From contig NTJQ01000002.1 of the NCBI GenBank assembly GCA_002457555.1, forward strand, positions 1 through 64,000: a DNA stretch of 64,000 nucleotides, read 5' to 3'. The translations under genes were made by a program, and so were the position numbers. The notes under the pieces were generated by a model, which was not told the DNA's origin, searched no databases, and saw only the letters and a list, made by a program, of their open reading frames with translations. The DNA comes from Marine Group II euryarchaeote MED-G37 (GTDB lineage: Archaea; Thermoplasmatota; Poseidoniia; Poseidoniales; Thalassarchaeaceae). Positions 7,820 through 16,492 of this stretch are shown piece by piece. Each line of letters starts with the position of its first letter. Positions within the stretch are counted from its first letter, which is position 1.

Positions 7820-10800
7820 CTAACTCCAATAGCGCCGAGTCTTAGCATATTGCAGCTCTGCATTATGTATGGCGCGTAGTAATGAGACCCGGTTTCCACG
7901 AGATAGCCCTCTAAGCAATCTAGTTGCGGTTTCCTCACCAACACCCCTCCCCATCAAGGCTAGAACAGCATCGTGTCCATGGGTTTGAATTAGTTCGGCA
8001 TTCTTCTGCATCCTTCCACGTTCTTTCGGATCATCGCTAGTTACCCACCCGGTTAGCATAGATTCCATGCGCTCAGGAGAGCACGCTCGCATAGTTCCAC
8101 CACATTTTCCACAGGGCTCGATTCGCTGCTGCATGCGACCAACTCTGCCTCGAGACTTCTCTTTGCAATTGAGACAGATTAAGACTGCCCGTTCAGCTAG
8201 CAGCCGAGTCTCCAATCTCTCACGAAGCTGTGCATCTGACCATGCAGGTAGCAACAAGTCTCTTTCAGATTTTGCCGATAGTCCAAGCGGCCCACTAGGA
8301 GTGTGGAAAATCTCCAATTCTCCTTGTTGAATATCTCGAATTAAATCCATTGTTCCTTCAATATCCATTCTTTCATGGAATAATTTTGATAGGGCTTCCT
8401 CAACAACTGGAGTACCTCGATATCTCTGCATCAGACCTTGCATATTGACTCGACGTGGATCGGCTGCCTTCTGCAGAACTCCCATTTTCCTAGCCACTTG
8501 TACCATCCTCCATCTAAGTGCTCTGCCATTAGGAATTGTCATCCTAAGCACCGCTTCAAGAGCATCTGGAGAGGTTGTCGTCAACCATTCAATAACATGA
8601 GCAGCGGTAGTTCCTGGGACTTGGAACGCTATTCGATATGGGTCGATTAGGGTAGTTCCCATCTTACCTTCGCGCATCGATCCCATCGCTTGAATGAAGT
8701 GAGCCAAAGTCTCGTTTATTTTACTTCCTCGACAGGTGTTCAAGACAACAGCACTGTCTCTACTTTCGATAGTTAAGGTGGTGTCGGTAGGCAAGTTTTC
8801 CGTCGCATCTATGTGTTCCGCAACTGCATTCAGTAAGTCTGCTCTGGCGACCTCAGATAGAGGGTAGTTTTCGAAATCGACGTCTCCTTTCCTTGCTTCC
8901 ATTACTCCAATTGCAGTTGCAGCACTTCTCCTCAATCTGCCAACTTCTTGAGCGACTTCGATTGGCACTGGGGGCAATTCCCCCGCCCATACCGGCGCCT
9001 CTCCAGTATCCTTTACTGGAGCAACCAACAATTCGCTTTGTTCGGGGTCAGCATCGACAATCATCCAAGTTCGACCAGCCATAACGAATCTTCTTGGCCG
9101 ACCTGCATCATCTTCACCTACATCATTCAGTGAAAGCACAAAGGCTTCATCGACAGAACCCAAAATTCGCCTAGTTACGGCATCACGGACCTTGTAAGAA
9201 ATTTCGTCAGGAATCATAGAGATATGTTCGGTACGATTTCTACCTAATTTTCCGGCGGGTGAAAACCATCCAGAACTAAGAGACTCCGGCAAGTGTAGAA
9301 CCATTGCTCGTCGCCAACGCGACTTCTGAGCATCTTCATATTCCTCATCCCAAGGAGGCCTCTCCTCCGGTACTAAATCTGCAGGTCTTGCACCGACGTT
9401 TGCTTTCTTAGCCAACCCTTTCCATAGTTTTGGATGCCAAATTGTTGGATCAGATTGCCTTGGCTTTTCGATTAATCTAATTAGCCACCTATCGTCTAAA
9501 ACTCGTAGTACTGCTAGTGTATCTTCTTCAGTCCATTGTGGGAAAATAGTCGATCGTTTTAGTAATTCAGTAGCCTGAGATAAAGAAACAACACTTCTTT
9601 CCGCAGCCATTTGAAGAAATTGATTCGCAGCGACAATGGCCGGATCATACCTCCATTCTACTCCCTCTAATTCACCAGCCATTGCACGTCTTGCAATTAC
9701 TGCACATTCTGCGATATCGTCTATTTCCCAAGCCAATACATCTCCTCTTCCTGTCCCTCCTAGATGATGCTCAGCTCGCCCGACACGTTGCAACATTCTG
9801 TCAACAGCCTTCGGGCTGTTCAATTGGTGGACTCTTCGAATGCTACCGATATCAATACCCAATTCAAGGCTTGAAGTGCAAATTAATCCATGTAATTCAC
9901 CGGCTCGAAGAGCTTCTTCCATCTCCCGCCGAGTTTCTGCTGCAAGGCTTCCATGATGGACACCAACTTGGATTTCAGGAACAATCGAAGCCAGCCTTTG
10001 AGCAACCGTTTCCGCGGTAGATCTTGAGTTTACGAAAACTAGGGAAGGCGAGTCTTCAATGAGTGTTTGAGCAAGATGTCGTAATGCGGCAATCGATTTT
10101 GGAGAAATCGCCCACTCACCTGCTAATAGGTCATCTTCGGCTGTCGGAGTTTCTCTATGTACGATTACCTTGGTGGTTCTCGGTGCCGGGCCAAAAATTG
10201 GTTTTGCTCCGGCCGACATCCAATTCGCAACCTCGTCCGGATTGCCAACAGTGGCCGAAAGACCAACTCTCTGGAATCGACCGCTGCTTCCCTCCAAGGC
10301 AGAAATTCTCTCAAGTCCGATCAGAAGTTGTGCTCCTCTCTCACTCGCGGCTAAATCGTGAACTTCGTCTAGAATAACAGCCTTTACTCCAGCTAAGTGC
10401 TTTCTCAAACGGCTTCCCAGCAACATTATCTGAGCAGTCTCAGGAGTTGTGACTAGCAAATTTGGAGGATTCTTAGATTGCTTAGTTCTCTCTTTTTGAC
10501 TGGTGTCACCGTGGCGTAGTCCAACACTTATCCCAAGCGGTTCGAGCAAGTTGGCCAATCGTCTGTCGATATCTCGGTTTAATGCTCTAAGTGGTGTAAT
10601 ATAGAGTATCGAGAGAGAATTCCAATTTTCTTTTAGGGCTCTCGAAGCGATTGGAAGAACCGCCGCTTCAGTTTTTCCACTACCCGTTGGTGCGACTAAA
10701 ATTCGGTTCTCTCCCTCAACTAAATCTGCGGCTGCAGCCTCTTGCACTGGAGTTAATTTCCAGCCTCGATGCTCAACTAATTCCCGCACTTGCGGGTGAA

Positions 10801-10825
10801 GGAGTTGAACAGCCGGGGTGGGCAT
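7820..10825 (-). CDS. Lhr-like superfamily 2 DEAD/DEAH helicase
   Basis: This 1001-residue ATP-dependent helicase has motif I APTGSGKTEA (lysine 51), motif Ia TPLRALNRDI, motif II LDEVHDLA (153-156), SATVGN, and C-terminal RecA motifs TSSLELGIDIGSI and QRVGRAEHHLGG. It is followed by a winged-helix/DUF4145-type Lhr core. DEVHDLA followed by ERGAQLLIGLERI is typical of Lhr rather than Hel308. Near the C terminus CLNC...CGKC (about residues 880-905) forms a probable zinc ribbon, followed by a short helical tail. Lhr proteins unwind branched DNA or RNA:DNA hybrids and are linked to repair. The P-loop kinase gene lies immediately downstream. Confidence 0.9.
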   Translation of the reverse strand: MPTPAVQLLHPQVRELVEHRGWKLTPVQEAAAADLVEGENRILVAPTGSGKTEAAVLPIASRALKENWNSLSILYITPLRALNRDIDRRLANLLEPLGISVGLRHGDTSQKERTKQSKNPPNLLVTTPETAQIMLLGSRLRKHLAGVKAVILDEVHDLAASERGAQLLIGLERISALEGSSGRFQRVGLSATVGNPDEVANWMSAGAKPIFGPAPRTTKVIVHRETPTAEDDLLAGEWAISPKSIAALRHLAQTLIEDSPSLVFVNSRSTAETVAQRLASIVPEIQVGVHHGSLAAETRREMEEALRAGELHGLICTSSLELGIDIGSIRRVHQLNSPKAVDRMLQRVGRAEHHLGGTGRGDVLAWEIDDIAECAVIARRAMAGELEGVEWRYDPAIVAANQFLQMAAERSVVSLSQATELLKRSTIFPQWTEEDTLAVLRVLDDRWLIRLIEKPRQSDPTIWHPKLWKGLAKKANVGARPADLVPEERPPWDEEYEDAQKSRWRRAMVLHLPESLSSGWFSPAGKLGRNRTEHISMIPDEISYKVRDAVTRRILGSVDEAFVLSLNDVGEDDAGRPRRFVMAGRTWMIVDADPEQSELLVAPVKDTGEAPVWAGELPPVPIEVAQEVGRLRRSAATAIGVMEARKGDVDFENYPLSEVARADLLNAVAEHIDATENLPTDTTLTIESRDSAVVLNTCRGSKINETLAHFIQAMGSMREGKMGTTLIDPYRIAFQVPGTTAAHVIEWLTTTSPDALEAVLRMTIPNGRALRWRMVQVARKMGVLQKAADPRRVNMQGLMQRYRGTPVVEEALSKLFHERMDIEGTMDLIRDIQQGELEIFHTPSGPLGLSAKSERDLLLPAWSDAQLRERLETRLLAERAVLICLNCKEKSRGRVGRMQQRIEPCGKCGGTMRACSPERMESMLTGWVTSDDPKERGRMQKNAELIQTHGHDAVLALMGRGVGEETATRLLRGLSRGNRVSLLRAIHNAELQYAKTRRYWS

Positions 10826-10898
10826 TAGGCCGAAGGCAAAGACCGACCAACATGAATAGATTGGTTTTAGGTAGGTATTTTTTTGTTAGTAATACAAA

Positions 10899-12062
10899 TC
10901 AAGGGTGAAGAGGGCTTTCATCCGTCCAGTGTTCCATTTTATTCAGAGTTATTGTAACATTCGTCAGTTCTCCTTGTTCCCAGTAATCAACTGCAATGAA
11001 AGTAGGTCTATTTCCAACCTCCTCCCAACATAACAAAGCCCTATTCAGCAGAGTTTCGTAATCGTTCACCTGTGCTGCTTTATTTGCATCAGCAAGACCG
11101 AAAGTACTCAGCCAGTTATTCATATGCCAAACCGGTTGGGCTGAATCTCCTCTCCCTAGATTGCAAGACATCTCCTCTTGTTCAGACTCGCCATAAGGCG
11201 TATCCCAAGTATGTTTCCAAGCCGGTAATAATTTAGAAAAATTTTCTTCGTATTCAAGCTCAATATAGATTACAACATCGATTTTTGCTAAAGCCATGTC
11301 ACCGATTGATGGCCATGGAGTGCCTAATTCATGGATGAATGCTCTATCTAAAATTCCGGTATCATTGAAAAGATATTCTAAATGTTCGCCGGGAACTCTG
11401 TGATTTTGAATTAACAGACTGACAATATCCCCGGTGCTGTTGTTGTGCAGAGATCCTAGATTCCTCAACCAAGAGAATGCATCTACACTTCCAAACAAGC
11501 ACGGAGGCGCATTTGCGACACCTATGGCATGACAAAACACAATATCTTCCTTATCATTTTGTAATTCAGAAGGGTGATATGGATCTAGCATAAATGCTCT
11601 TATGCCATCATTCCATTGACTTTCTAGGCCAGTTAGATGATTTATTCCCGCAATAATTCCATCTTCAGGTGTGGAAAATGAATTGTGTGATTCTGCAAAT
11701 GTGAAATCATCATAGGTCCTAAGACAATATTCGCTTCGTCCATGGCAGGTGATTTTGCTTTCCGCGTCCCGCGGATCAAAGCCCCTCTCTTCTTCCCAAT
11801 CGTTGGGTAAACCATCTCCATCAATATCCAAATCTAGAATATCACATATGCCATCGTTATCAATATCTGAAGGAATGGAAGTGTTTTTTTCAGGGTCACT
11901 ATTGCAATTTATCTCTAATGTGTTGTTGAATCCGTCTCCATCAATATCTTGATCCTCTTCGTCAGAAACCCCATCATTATCCATATCAGGAGGGGATGGC
12001 GATGTGCAGCCAGAAATAAACAAGACTAGAGCGATTAATGCAGCATTGACTGTACGATTCAT
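10899..12062 (-). CDS. Lipoprotein with thrombospondin-3-type repeats and PI-PLC-like domain
   Basis: From ATG 12062 the N terminus is MNRTVNAALIALVLFISGC, a signal peptide ending in a lipobox with Cys19 as probable lipid anchor. Residues 25-90 hold calcium-type repeats (DMDNDGVSD, DIDGDGFNN, DIDNDGICD, DIDGDGLPN). Residues 115-380 resemble the PI-PLC X-domain/PLC-like phosphodiesterase TIM barrel: ESHNSF (His126), GIRAFMLDPYH (Asp160) and FCHAIG (His178), then IVSLLIQNH. Both presumed catalytic histidines are kept. It would act outside the cell, but the substrate is unknown; archaea lack phosphatidylinositol esters, though archaetidylinositol exists. Starts at 12122 and 12089 are possible but would put the hydrophobic core too deep. 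Confidence 0.75.
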   Translation of the reverse strand: MNRTVNAALIALVLFISGCTSPSPPDMDNDGVSDEEDQDIDGDGFNNTLEINCNSDPEKNTSIPSDIDNDGICDILDLDIDGDGLPNDWEEERGFDPRDAESKITCHGRSEYCLRTYDDFTFAESHNSFSTPEDGIIAGINHLTGLESQWNDGIRAFMLDPYHPSELQNDKEDIVFCHAIGVANAPPCLFGSVDAFSWLRNLGSLHNNSTGDIVSLLIQNHRVPGEHLEYLFNDTGILDRAFIHELGTPWPSIGDMALAKIDVVIYIELEYEENFSKLLPAWKHTWDTPYGESEQEEMSCNLGRGDSAQPVWHMNNWLSTFGLADANKAAQVNDYETLLNRALLCWEEVGNRPTFIAVDYWEQGELTNVTITLNKMEHWTDESPLHP

Positions 12063-12080
12063 GAGGGTACGGCAGATTGA

Positions 12081-12086
12081 TTTAAA
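12081..12086 (-). promoter_or_regulatory. Candidate TATA box of the PI-PLC-like lipoprotein gene
   Basis: TTTAAA centred about 21 bases before the ATG at 12062 is close to the archaeal TATA distance, with no ribosome site in between. This supports 12062 as the start and a very short leader. It is judged by eye only. Confidence 0.35.
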
Positions 12087-12127
12087 CATGAATCCATTGG
12101 AACGTAACGCGACAAGGAACATAATCC

Positions 12128-13066
12128 ATGAGCGGAACCCAGCGGGCGATGGCAGGGCCGCTCAAGCTTCTGAGAACCACCTTCCAACGATGGTGGATGG
12201 GTCAGAAGGACAACCATTTCCGAATAGTTTCGTCTCTGACAGTTCTATCTCTTGCCGCAACAATTTGGGGTATTCTATTCTTGTTTGTCTTAGGTGGTAC
12301 GACAGACGACTCAAAGGAAATGTGGGTTCCTTGGAGTTGGATTGGTTTAATCGTTGGAGGTGCTCTAGCATTTTGGATGGTTCCAGAATTTATGATGTAC
12401 CTCGGTCACAAGGCTGCCCTTGACGAAATACTCCTGCTCGATTCACGGCCAGAGGTTCTCAGGCGCCGTAAGGAGGCCGAGGAGGCCGCAGATATGCTTG
12501 GGCCAGGGTATCAAGCCCATCTGGTGACACTTTACAATGACTTGGGGATAAAAGTAGGCTCAAGATTTAGGCACATTAAACCCCCAGGGGTAAGGATTAG
12601 CGAATCTAGTATTGAGGCGGACGAAGATTTAGTGGAAAGTGTAAGTGAGCCTTGGGATGAAATTTCTATAGAATCTAATTCAAATGATTCTTCCAAATTT
12701 AGTAGTTGGTGGAACACCAAAAATTCTCGATTATCGTTTTTGCTCCCTGGAGCTAAAATTTTACGTGAGGCGGATGCAAATCGCGCAATCCTAGGATTCA
12801 CTTCTATTAGTGCCTCACTCTTACTTTACAATATGATATTTGGCCTCGCAAAACAGGGAGATGGACCTCGTGAATTCACTGTAGATCTAACCCTAATGCT
12901 TACTGGAGACTCCACAATTCACGCCACTGCTCCACATTTTGATGGTGTTAGTGGCCTCTTAGCCGTCGCCTCTCTAATGATGTTATTTTTGACTAGACCT
13001 TCTAATCAAGAAAGTCAATCCCAATCGAAAAGCAGCAAGACTTCGGCAGACATTGAGGAGGAGTGA
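12128..13066 (+). CDS. Uncharacterised membrane protein upstream of signal peptidase
   Basis: I do not recognise this 312-residue protein. Two hydrophobic segments lie near residues 37-58 and 70-92. They are followed by a charged helical stretch (LLLDSRPEVLRRRKEAEEAADML), an acidic middle region (residues 155-195), then two more hydrophobic segments near 222-242 and 275-293, and a Ser/Gln-rich acidic tail. The stop overlaps the GTG start of the signal peptidase gene by four bases, so the two are translationally coupled. It may serve in membrane protein handling, but that is only suggested by position. The 5' end is divergent from the lipoprotein gene. Confidence 0.75.
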   Translation: MSGTQRAMAGPLKLLRTTFQRWWMGQKDNHFRIVSSLTVLSLAATIWGILFLFVLGGTTDDSKEMWVPWSWIGLIVGGALAFWMVPEFMMYLGHKAALDEILLLDSRPEVLRRRKEAEEAADMLGPGYQAHLVTLYNDLGIKVGSRFRHIKPPGVRISESSIEADEDLVESVSEPWDEISIESNSNDSSKFSSWWNTKNSRLSFLLPGAKILREADANRAILGFTSISASLLLYNMIFGLAKQGDGPREFTVDLTLMLTGDSTIHATAPHFDGVSGLLAVASLMMLFLTRPSNQESQSQSKSSKTSADIEEE

Positions 13067-13866
13067 TTGTGGACATCCAAGTCCTAAAGCGAGAGGCAAG
13101 TCTTGCAATAGGATTGGTCATACTTCTATTGGGTTCGATGACGATTGCAACCGGCACTTATCCACCGATGGTCGTGGTCGAATCTGGTTCAATGATGCAC
13201 GACCCTGAGCAAGGTTCGGTTGGAGCCATAGACCCGGGAGATTTAGTCCTAGTAATGTCCCCCGACCGTCATCAAATAATCACCTTTGCAGAGGCTACAG
13301 AAATTGGCGGTAAACACGAGGGTTACGAAACTCACGGAATGCCCGGTGACGTGATTATATTCAGGAAGAATGGTGGAAGTGATACTCCCGTAATCCATCG
13401 TGCTCTACTCAAAGCCGTAGAGAATCCAAAAGGAGGCTGGGATGTACCAGGAACTGATATTGTGGCTGCTGAATCGATCACTGTGGAATTGAATTACGAT
13501 TGCTACCATGGTAACTCGAATCTTACAATAATTAATTGGATACCTCAGCATGAGGGATACATTACTACAGGCGATAATCGATGGAGCAATGGCTGCCAAT
13601 ACGATCAGCAATCTCTTACCGATGAAAATGGCCAATTGGTGACCGCAATCAAGGACGAGTGGATTATTGGTGTCGCTTCATTGGAAATCCCTTGGGTAGG
13701 TGCTGTGAAACTCCATGCTAGTGGCACAGCCGGTCAAGTCACTTCTAATTCTTGGAGTAATCTTGCTGTTATGGTGGCTATAGTAATATCAGCTCCAGTC
13801 ATCATTGAGATGATTACAGACCGCTTAAATGGCAAGAAAGAAAGTCAATCCGATGAAGAAGAATAG
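13063..13866 (+). CDS. Signal peptidase I, archaeal/ER type (S26B)
   Basis: This membrane-anchored serine protease removes signal peptides from exported proteins. It has an N-terminal hydrophobic anchor (residues 14-32), the nucleophile in VVESGSMMH (Ser43), and VIHRAL (His112), where the archaeal/eukaryotic type uses His in place of the bacterial Lys. TTGDNRWSNGCQYDQ near residue 186 supplies the conserved Asp. A second hydrophobic segment lies near the C terminus (about 228-250), followed by a charged tail. Translation starts at GTG 13063 overlapping the upstream stop. The many signal-peptide proteins in this window would be its substrates. It converges on the site-2 protease gene. Confidence 0.9.
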   Translation: MIVDIQVLKREASLAIGLVILLLGSMTIATGTYPPMVVVESGSMMHDPEQGSVGAIDPGDLVLVMSPDRHQIITFAEATEIGGKHEGYETHGMPGDVIIFRKNGGSDTPVIHRALLKAVENPKGGWDVPGTDIVAAESITVELNYDCYHGNSNLTIINWIPQHEGYITTGDNRWSNGCQYDQQSLTDENGQLVTAIKDEWIIGVASLEIPWVGAVKLHASGTAGQVTSNSWSNLAVMVAIVISAPVIIEMITDRLNGKKESQSDEEE

Positions 13867-13875
13867 TCCATTCTC

Positions 13876-15387
13876 TCAACTTACCAATCGAGGCAAAATG
13901 ATTGGAATAATTACAATGAATAAAACGAGTAGACTACTCATTGAACTCAATCTGTTTGCCGCATTCTCAATTCTAATAGGGTCTCCACCGCGCATAATGA
14001 ATCGCATAGTTGAGTGAGCGGCATCCCTGAAGATGTGACCTCCATCGAATGGAATCATCGGAATTAGATTGGCGAATCCTAATAGGAAGTTTATCCAAGC
14101 TAACCAGAAAAGGAAATCAAAAGCAGCCAACATACCTTCCGTTCCGATGTTTGAAGCGATTATCCCGTCACCTGCAATCAACATCGCTCGCTCTTCTAAA
14201 GGCATTGTATGTCCATCATTTTGAATAGGGACACCTAACAAAATCAACGGCGCTACTAGCAATACCAATCCTTTCTGAAGCCCGCTTAAATCATCATCAG
14301 CCAGGAACCCCCAACCATCCACTGCTGCTGTGTTTGAGCGAAGATTACTAACTCCTAGAAATGCATCGCCTTGTTCAATTTCTAGTGTATCCATCAATAC
14401 TCTAGTTTCTTCCATATCACAACCAGTGGTTTGTTGGCATTGGTCCATATGATACTGCCAACGATCTGTAAAGGTGATTTCGATGACCCTAGTTTCAGCG
14501 TCATTATCTTGAGAAGAAATTACAGTAAAATTAGCAACCTCCCCTGAAGAATAATCCTTCATTACCTCAGTGAAATCATCGCGGTCAGTTACTACAAAAT
14601 CGTCTATATGAGTAATTGTCTCATAAGCCATTAGTCCAGCATCTTGCGCTCCTGTCTCGCCAATAATACCAGTCGCGTGAACTCCAGGATTTTTTGCAAC
14701 AAATCCATTCGCGGTTGCAGATAAGAGTACTAAGACTACAAATGTAGCAATCAGGTTGATTGAAGGCCCAGCCGCGAATAATCTCATTCTTTCTCTTCTA
14801 GGTGCGCGAGACATTTCTTCATACTCGGGTTCAGCAAACGCCCCAACCGGAAGTAAACCAGCCAGAAGAAGTCCGAAAGATCGAACTTGCATACCATGCG
14901 CTCTGGCTTGTATTCCGTGACTATATTCATGAATTACTAGTGCAAAAATCAGAGCAATAATAGGCCACCAGAATGGAACAAAACTAGTCACACCGGGAAT
15001 AAGAAGAAGGTCAGAAGCGGGTAAGACCTCTTGTTGTGTAGGAGCCGCAGCGGTTGCCAACGCTGCAGCGATTATCAATAGGATTACACCAAACATCACG
15101 ATAAAGCATAACCAAATAGAAAATTCCCCATACGCTCTCCAAAATCTGCGCGGTTTAGCCAACTGTTCAAGGGCAATCTTACCTCTACCAGTTCTTACCA
15201 TTAGGATGATTCCGAGAACTCTAGTCGCATTCCATTTGTCTAGCGTTCCATTCTGTTCGAAATAAACCAAAGCAAAGTACCAGCCTGCAATCAATACGAG
15301 AGCCCATATTGGAGCCCAACCTCTAACTCCGGCCCAAGCCAGCAATCCCACAAAGAGAATCTGATTTAGGCTCAGGCCCCTTTCCAT
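13876..15387 (-). CDS. Site-2-type (M50) intramembrane metalloprotease with PDZ-like region
   Basis: This is a 503-residue polytopic membrane protein. The zinc motif is ALVIHEYSHGIQA (His153, Glu154, His157). The third ligand is probably in LIPMIPFDGGHIFRDA near residue 455, the counterpart of the family NPxPxLDGG motif. Between them a soluble domain (about 235-300, TGIIGETGAQDAGLMAYETITHIDDF) reads like a PDZ domain. Such proteases cleave membrane-bound regulators or signal-peptide remnants. Its position end to end with signal peptidase I (10 bases apart, convergent) suggests a protein-export neighbourhood, but no specific substrate is visible. Confidence 0.88.
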   Translation of the reverse strand: MERGLSLNQILFVGLLAWAGVRGWAPIWALVLIAGWYFALVYFEQNGTLDKWNATRVLGIILMVRTGRGKIALEQLAKPRRFWRAYGEFSIWLCFIVMFGVILLIIAAALATAAAPTQQEVLPASDLLLIPGVTSFVPFWWPIIALIFALVIHEYSHGIQARAHGMQVRSFGLLLAGLLPVGAFAEPEYEEMSRAPRRERMRLFAAGPSINLIATFVVLVLLSATANGFVAKNPGVHATGIIGETGAQDAGLMAYETITHIDDFVVTDRDDFTEVMKDYSSGEVANFTVISSQDNDAETRVIEITFTDRWQYHMDQCQQTTGCDMEETRVLMDTLEIEQGDAFLGVSNLRSNTAAVDGWGFLADDDLSGLQKGLVLLVAPLILLGVPIQNDGHTMPLEERAMLIAGDGIIASNIGTEGMLAAFDFLFWLAWINFLLGFANLIPMIPFDGGHIFRDAAHSTMRFIMRGGDPIRIENAANRLSSMSSLLVLFIVIIPIILPRLVS

Positions 15388-15469
15388 GAGTCTCCGCCTT
15401 TATTCCCCCCACTTGAATTCTCGTCAATGAATCCGTAACTGACTTGACCTGATGATGCCTCGGATTAAC

Positions 15470-15664
15470 ATGGCTGAGAAGGGCGATATGTCTGAACGCA
15501 AGCAATCTAGAGAATTAGATAGCCTACGTCGTGACACAGCCGCAGTTGCTAGATTACTCAGGCAGGCTAGATTGGATGAAATCCATCAAGACCTCAAACA
15601 GGCCAAGGCAAAACTCGATCACGCTGAATCGAGATTATCCGGTGATTCCACAGATATCGAATAG
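15470..15664 (+). CDS. Small charged helical protein, unknown
   Basis: This open frame encodes 64 residues from ATG 15470 or 58 from ATG 15488 (MSERKQSRELDSLRRD). The product is almost wholly helical and highly charged (RDTAAVARLLRQARLDEIHQDLKQAKAKLDHAES), with a heptad-like pattern suggesting a short coiled coil. It sits alone between the divergent site-2 protease gene and the convergent Hjc gene. No ribosome site or family was recognised. The amphipathic regularity argues for a real gene, but it could be a chance frame. Confidence 0.45.
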   Translation: MAEKGDMSERKQSRELDSLRRDTAAVARLLRQARLDEIHQDLKQAKAKLDHAESRLSGDSTDIE

Positions 15665-15761
15665 TCGTCTCATGAGGCGCCCAAATATTCAAGCATTCAC
15701 AGGTTTATCATGTAGTGTGATCTGTTATGGTTCAAGAATGCCAAGACTGAACAGAAACTCT

Positions 15762-15787
15762 CTATGGACACCGTAATAATTCCATAG
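15762..15787. terminator. Candidate hairpin between convergent genes
   Basis: CTATGGA (15762-15768) and TCCATAG (15781-15787) form a perfect 7-base inverted repeat with a 12-base loop, placed between the small charged gene and the Hjc gene, which converge here. No T-run follows on either strand, so termination is only a guess. Nothing else was seen in the gap 15665-15806. Confidence 0.25.
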
Positions 15788-15806
15788 CACTCTTGAATTT
15801 GAAAGT

Positions 15807-16364
15807 CTATCTCGTAGAATCAGATTTCTCAATAGCCCTTGCTCCATCAGATCGACTGATTAGTGCTAGAAATCTGTGTAAAGGCATTCCATCGTGCCAA
15901 TTTAGGTACGGAGAACCATTTCTCGTAAGTGGTACATTCGGGATACTTCTAGATAGGACTCGAAGTTTTCCTGTTAGCCCTTCTACTGGAACTTTCATTA
16001 CTCTCCAACTATCTCCTCTTACTCCCTTAAGTCGGAAAGCGTAAAGTGGCTGAAGGCCACATTTCTCACCGGTGCTTTTCAGAGCATCGTACTGATATTT
16101 CGTACGACCAGAAAGATAGATTTTGTCTGTTTTTGAGGATTTTACTTCAATTGGCATGCACATATCTCCTCGAAGGGCGAGAATATCCCCAGTACCTTCA
16201 GAACCACTACCTGGTGCTCTCACAACTAAGAATGGGCGTTGACAGACCTGCATGGCCCGTGCTCGCTCAACTTCTGTACACGAGCGGGTAATTGCAACTA
16301 CACCCTTGCGCTCGCCCGCGAGCACTGAGCGTAATTCCCTCTCGTAGACCCCACTCATGTGCAT
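15807..16364 (-). CDS. hjc: Hjc-like Holliday junction resolvase
   Basis: This restriction-endonuclease-fold nuclease is predicted to cut four-way DNA junctions in recombination and repair. YERELRSVL at the N terminus carries the first acidic residue. VVRAPGSGSEGTGDILAL (Asp60) and MPIEVKSSK (Glu73, Lys75) give the D...ExK active site of archaeal Hjc, and KIYLSGRTKYQYDALK matches the following helix. At 185 residues it is longer than typical Hjc (about 120-135). About 30 residues are inserted between the YEREL helix and VVRAP, and there is a C-terminal extension. MHM at 16364 or ATG at 16358 can start it. A divergent RNase H-fold gene lies 128 bases away. Confidence 0.8.
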   Translation of the reverse strand: MHMSGVYERELRSVLAGERKGVVAITRSCTEVERARAMQVCQRPFLVVRAPGSGSEGTGDILALRGDMCMPIEVKSSKTDKIYLSGRTKYQYDALKSTGEKCGLQPLYAFRLKGVRGDSWRVMKVPVEGLTGKLRVLSRSIPNVPLTRNGSPYLNWHDGMPLHRFLALISRSDGARAIEKSDSTR

Positions 16365-16466
16365 AGCGCATTGTCAGGGTTCTTGACGACATCGCTTGAG
16401 CCAGCCTCGTAGTGATACGTTTCGAGGTTTCCAGATTATGTTGGCCCATATCCTGCAAATGTAAGC

Positions 16467-16474
16467 AAATTATA
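16467..16474 (+). promoter_or_regulatory. Candidate TATA box of the RNase H-fold gene
   Basis: AAATTATA is centred about 22 bases before the ATG at 16493, with no ribosome site between. This is compatible with a nearly leaderless transcript and supports 16493 over the upstream in-frame ATG at 16412. Confidence 0.35.
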
Positions 16475-16492
16475 GCAATCCGTGACCTAAGA

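Noticed and set aside
15531-15776. 81-residue open frame overlapping the small charged gene.
   Set aside because: Composition is not protein-like and it reads across the intergenic hairpin.
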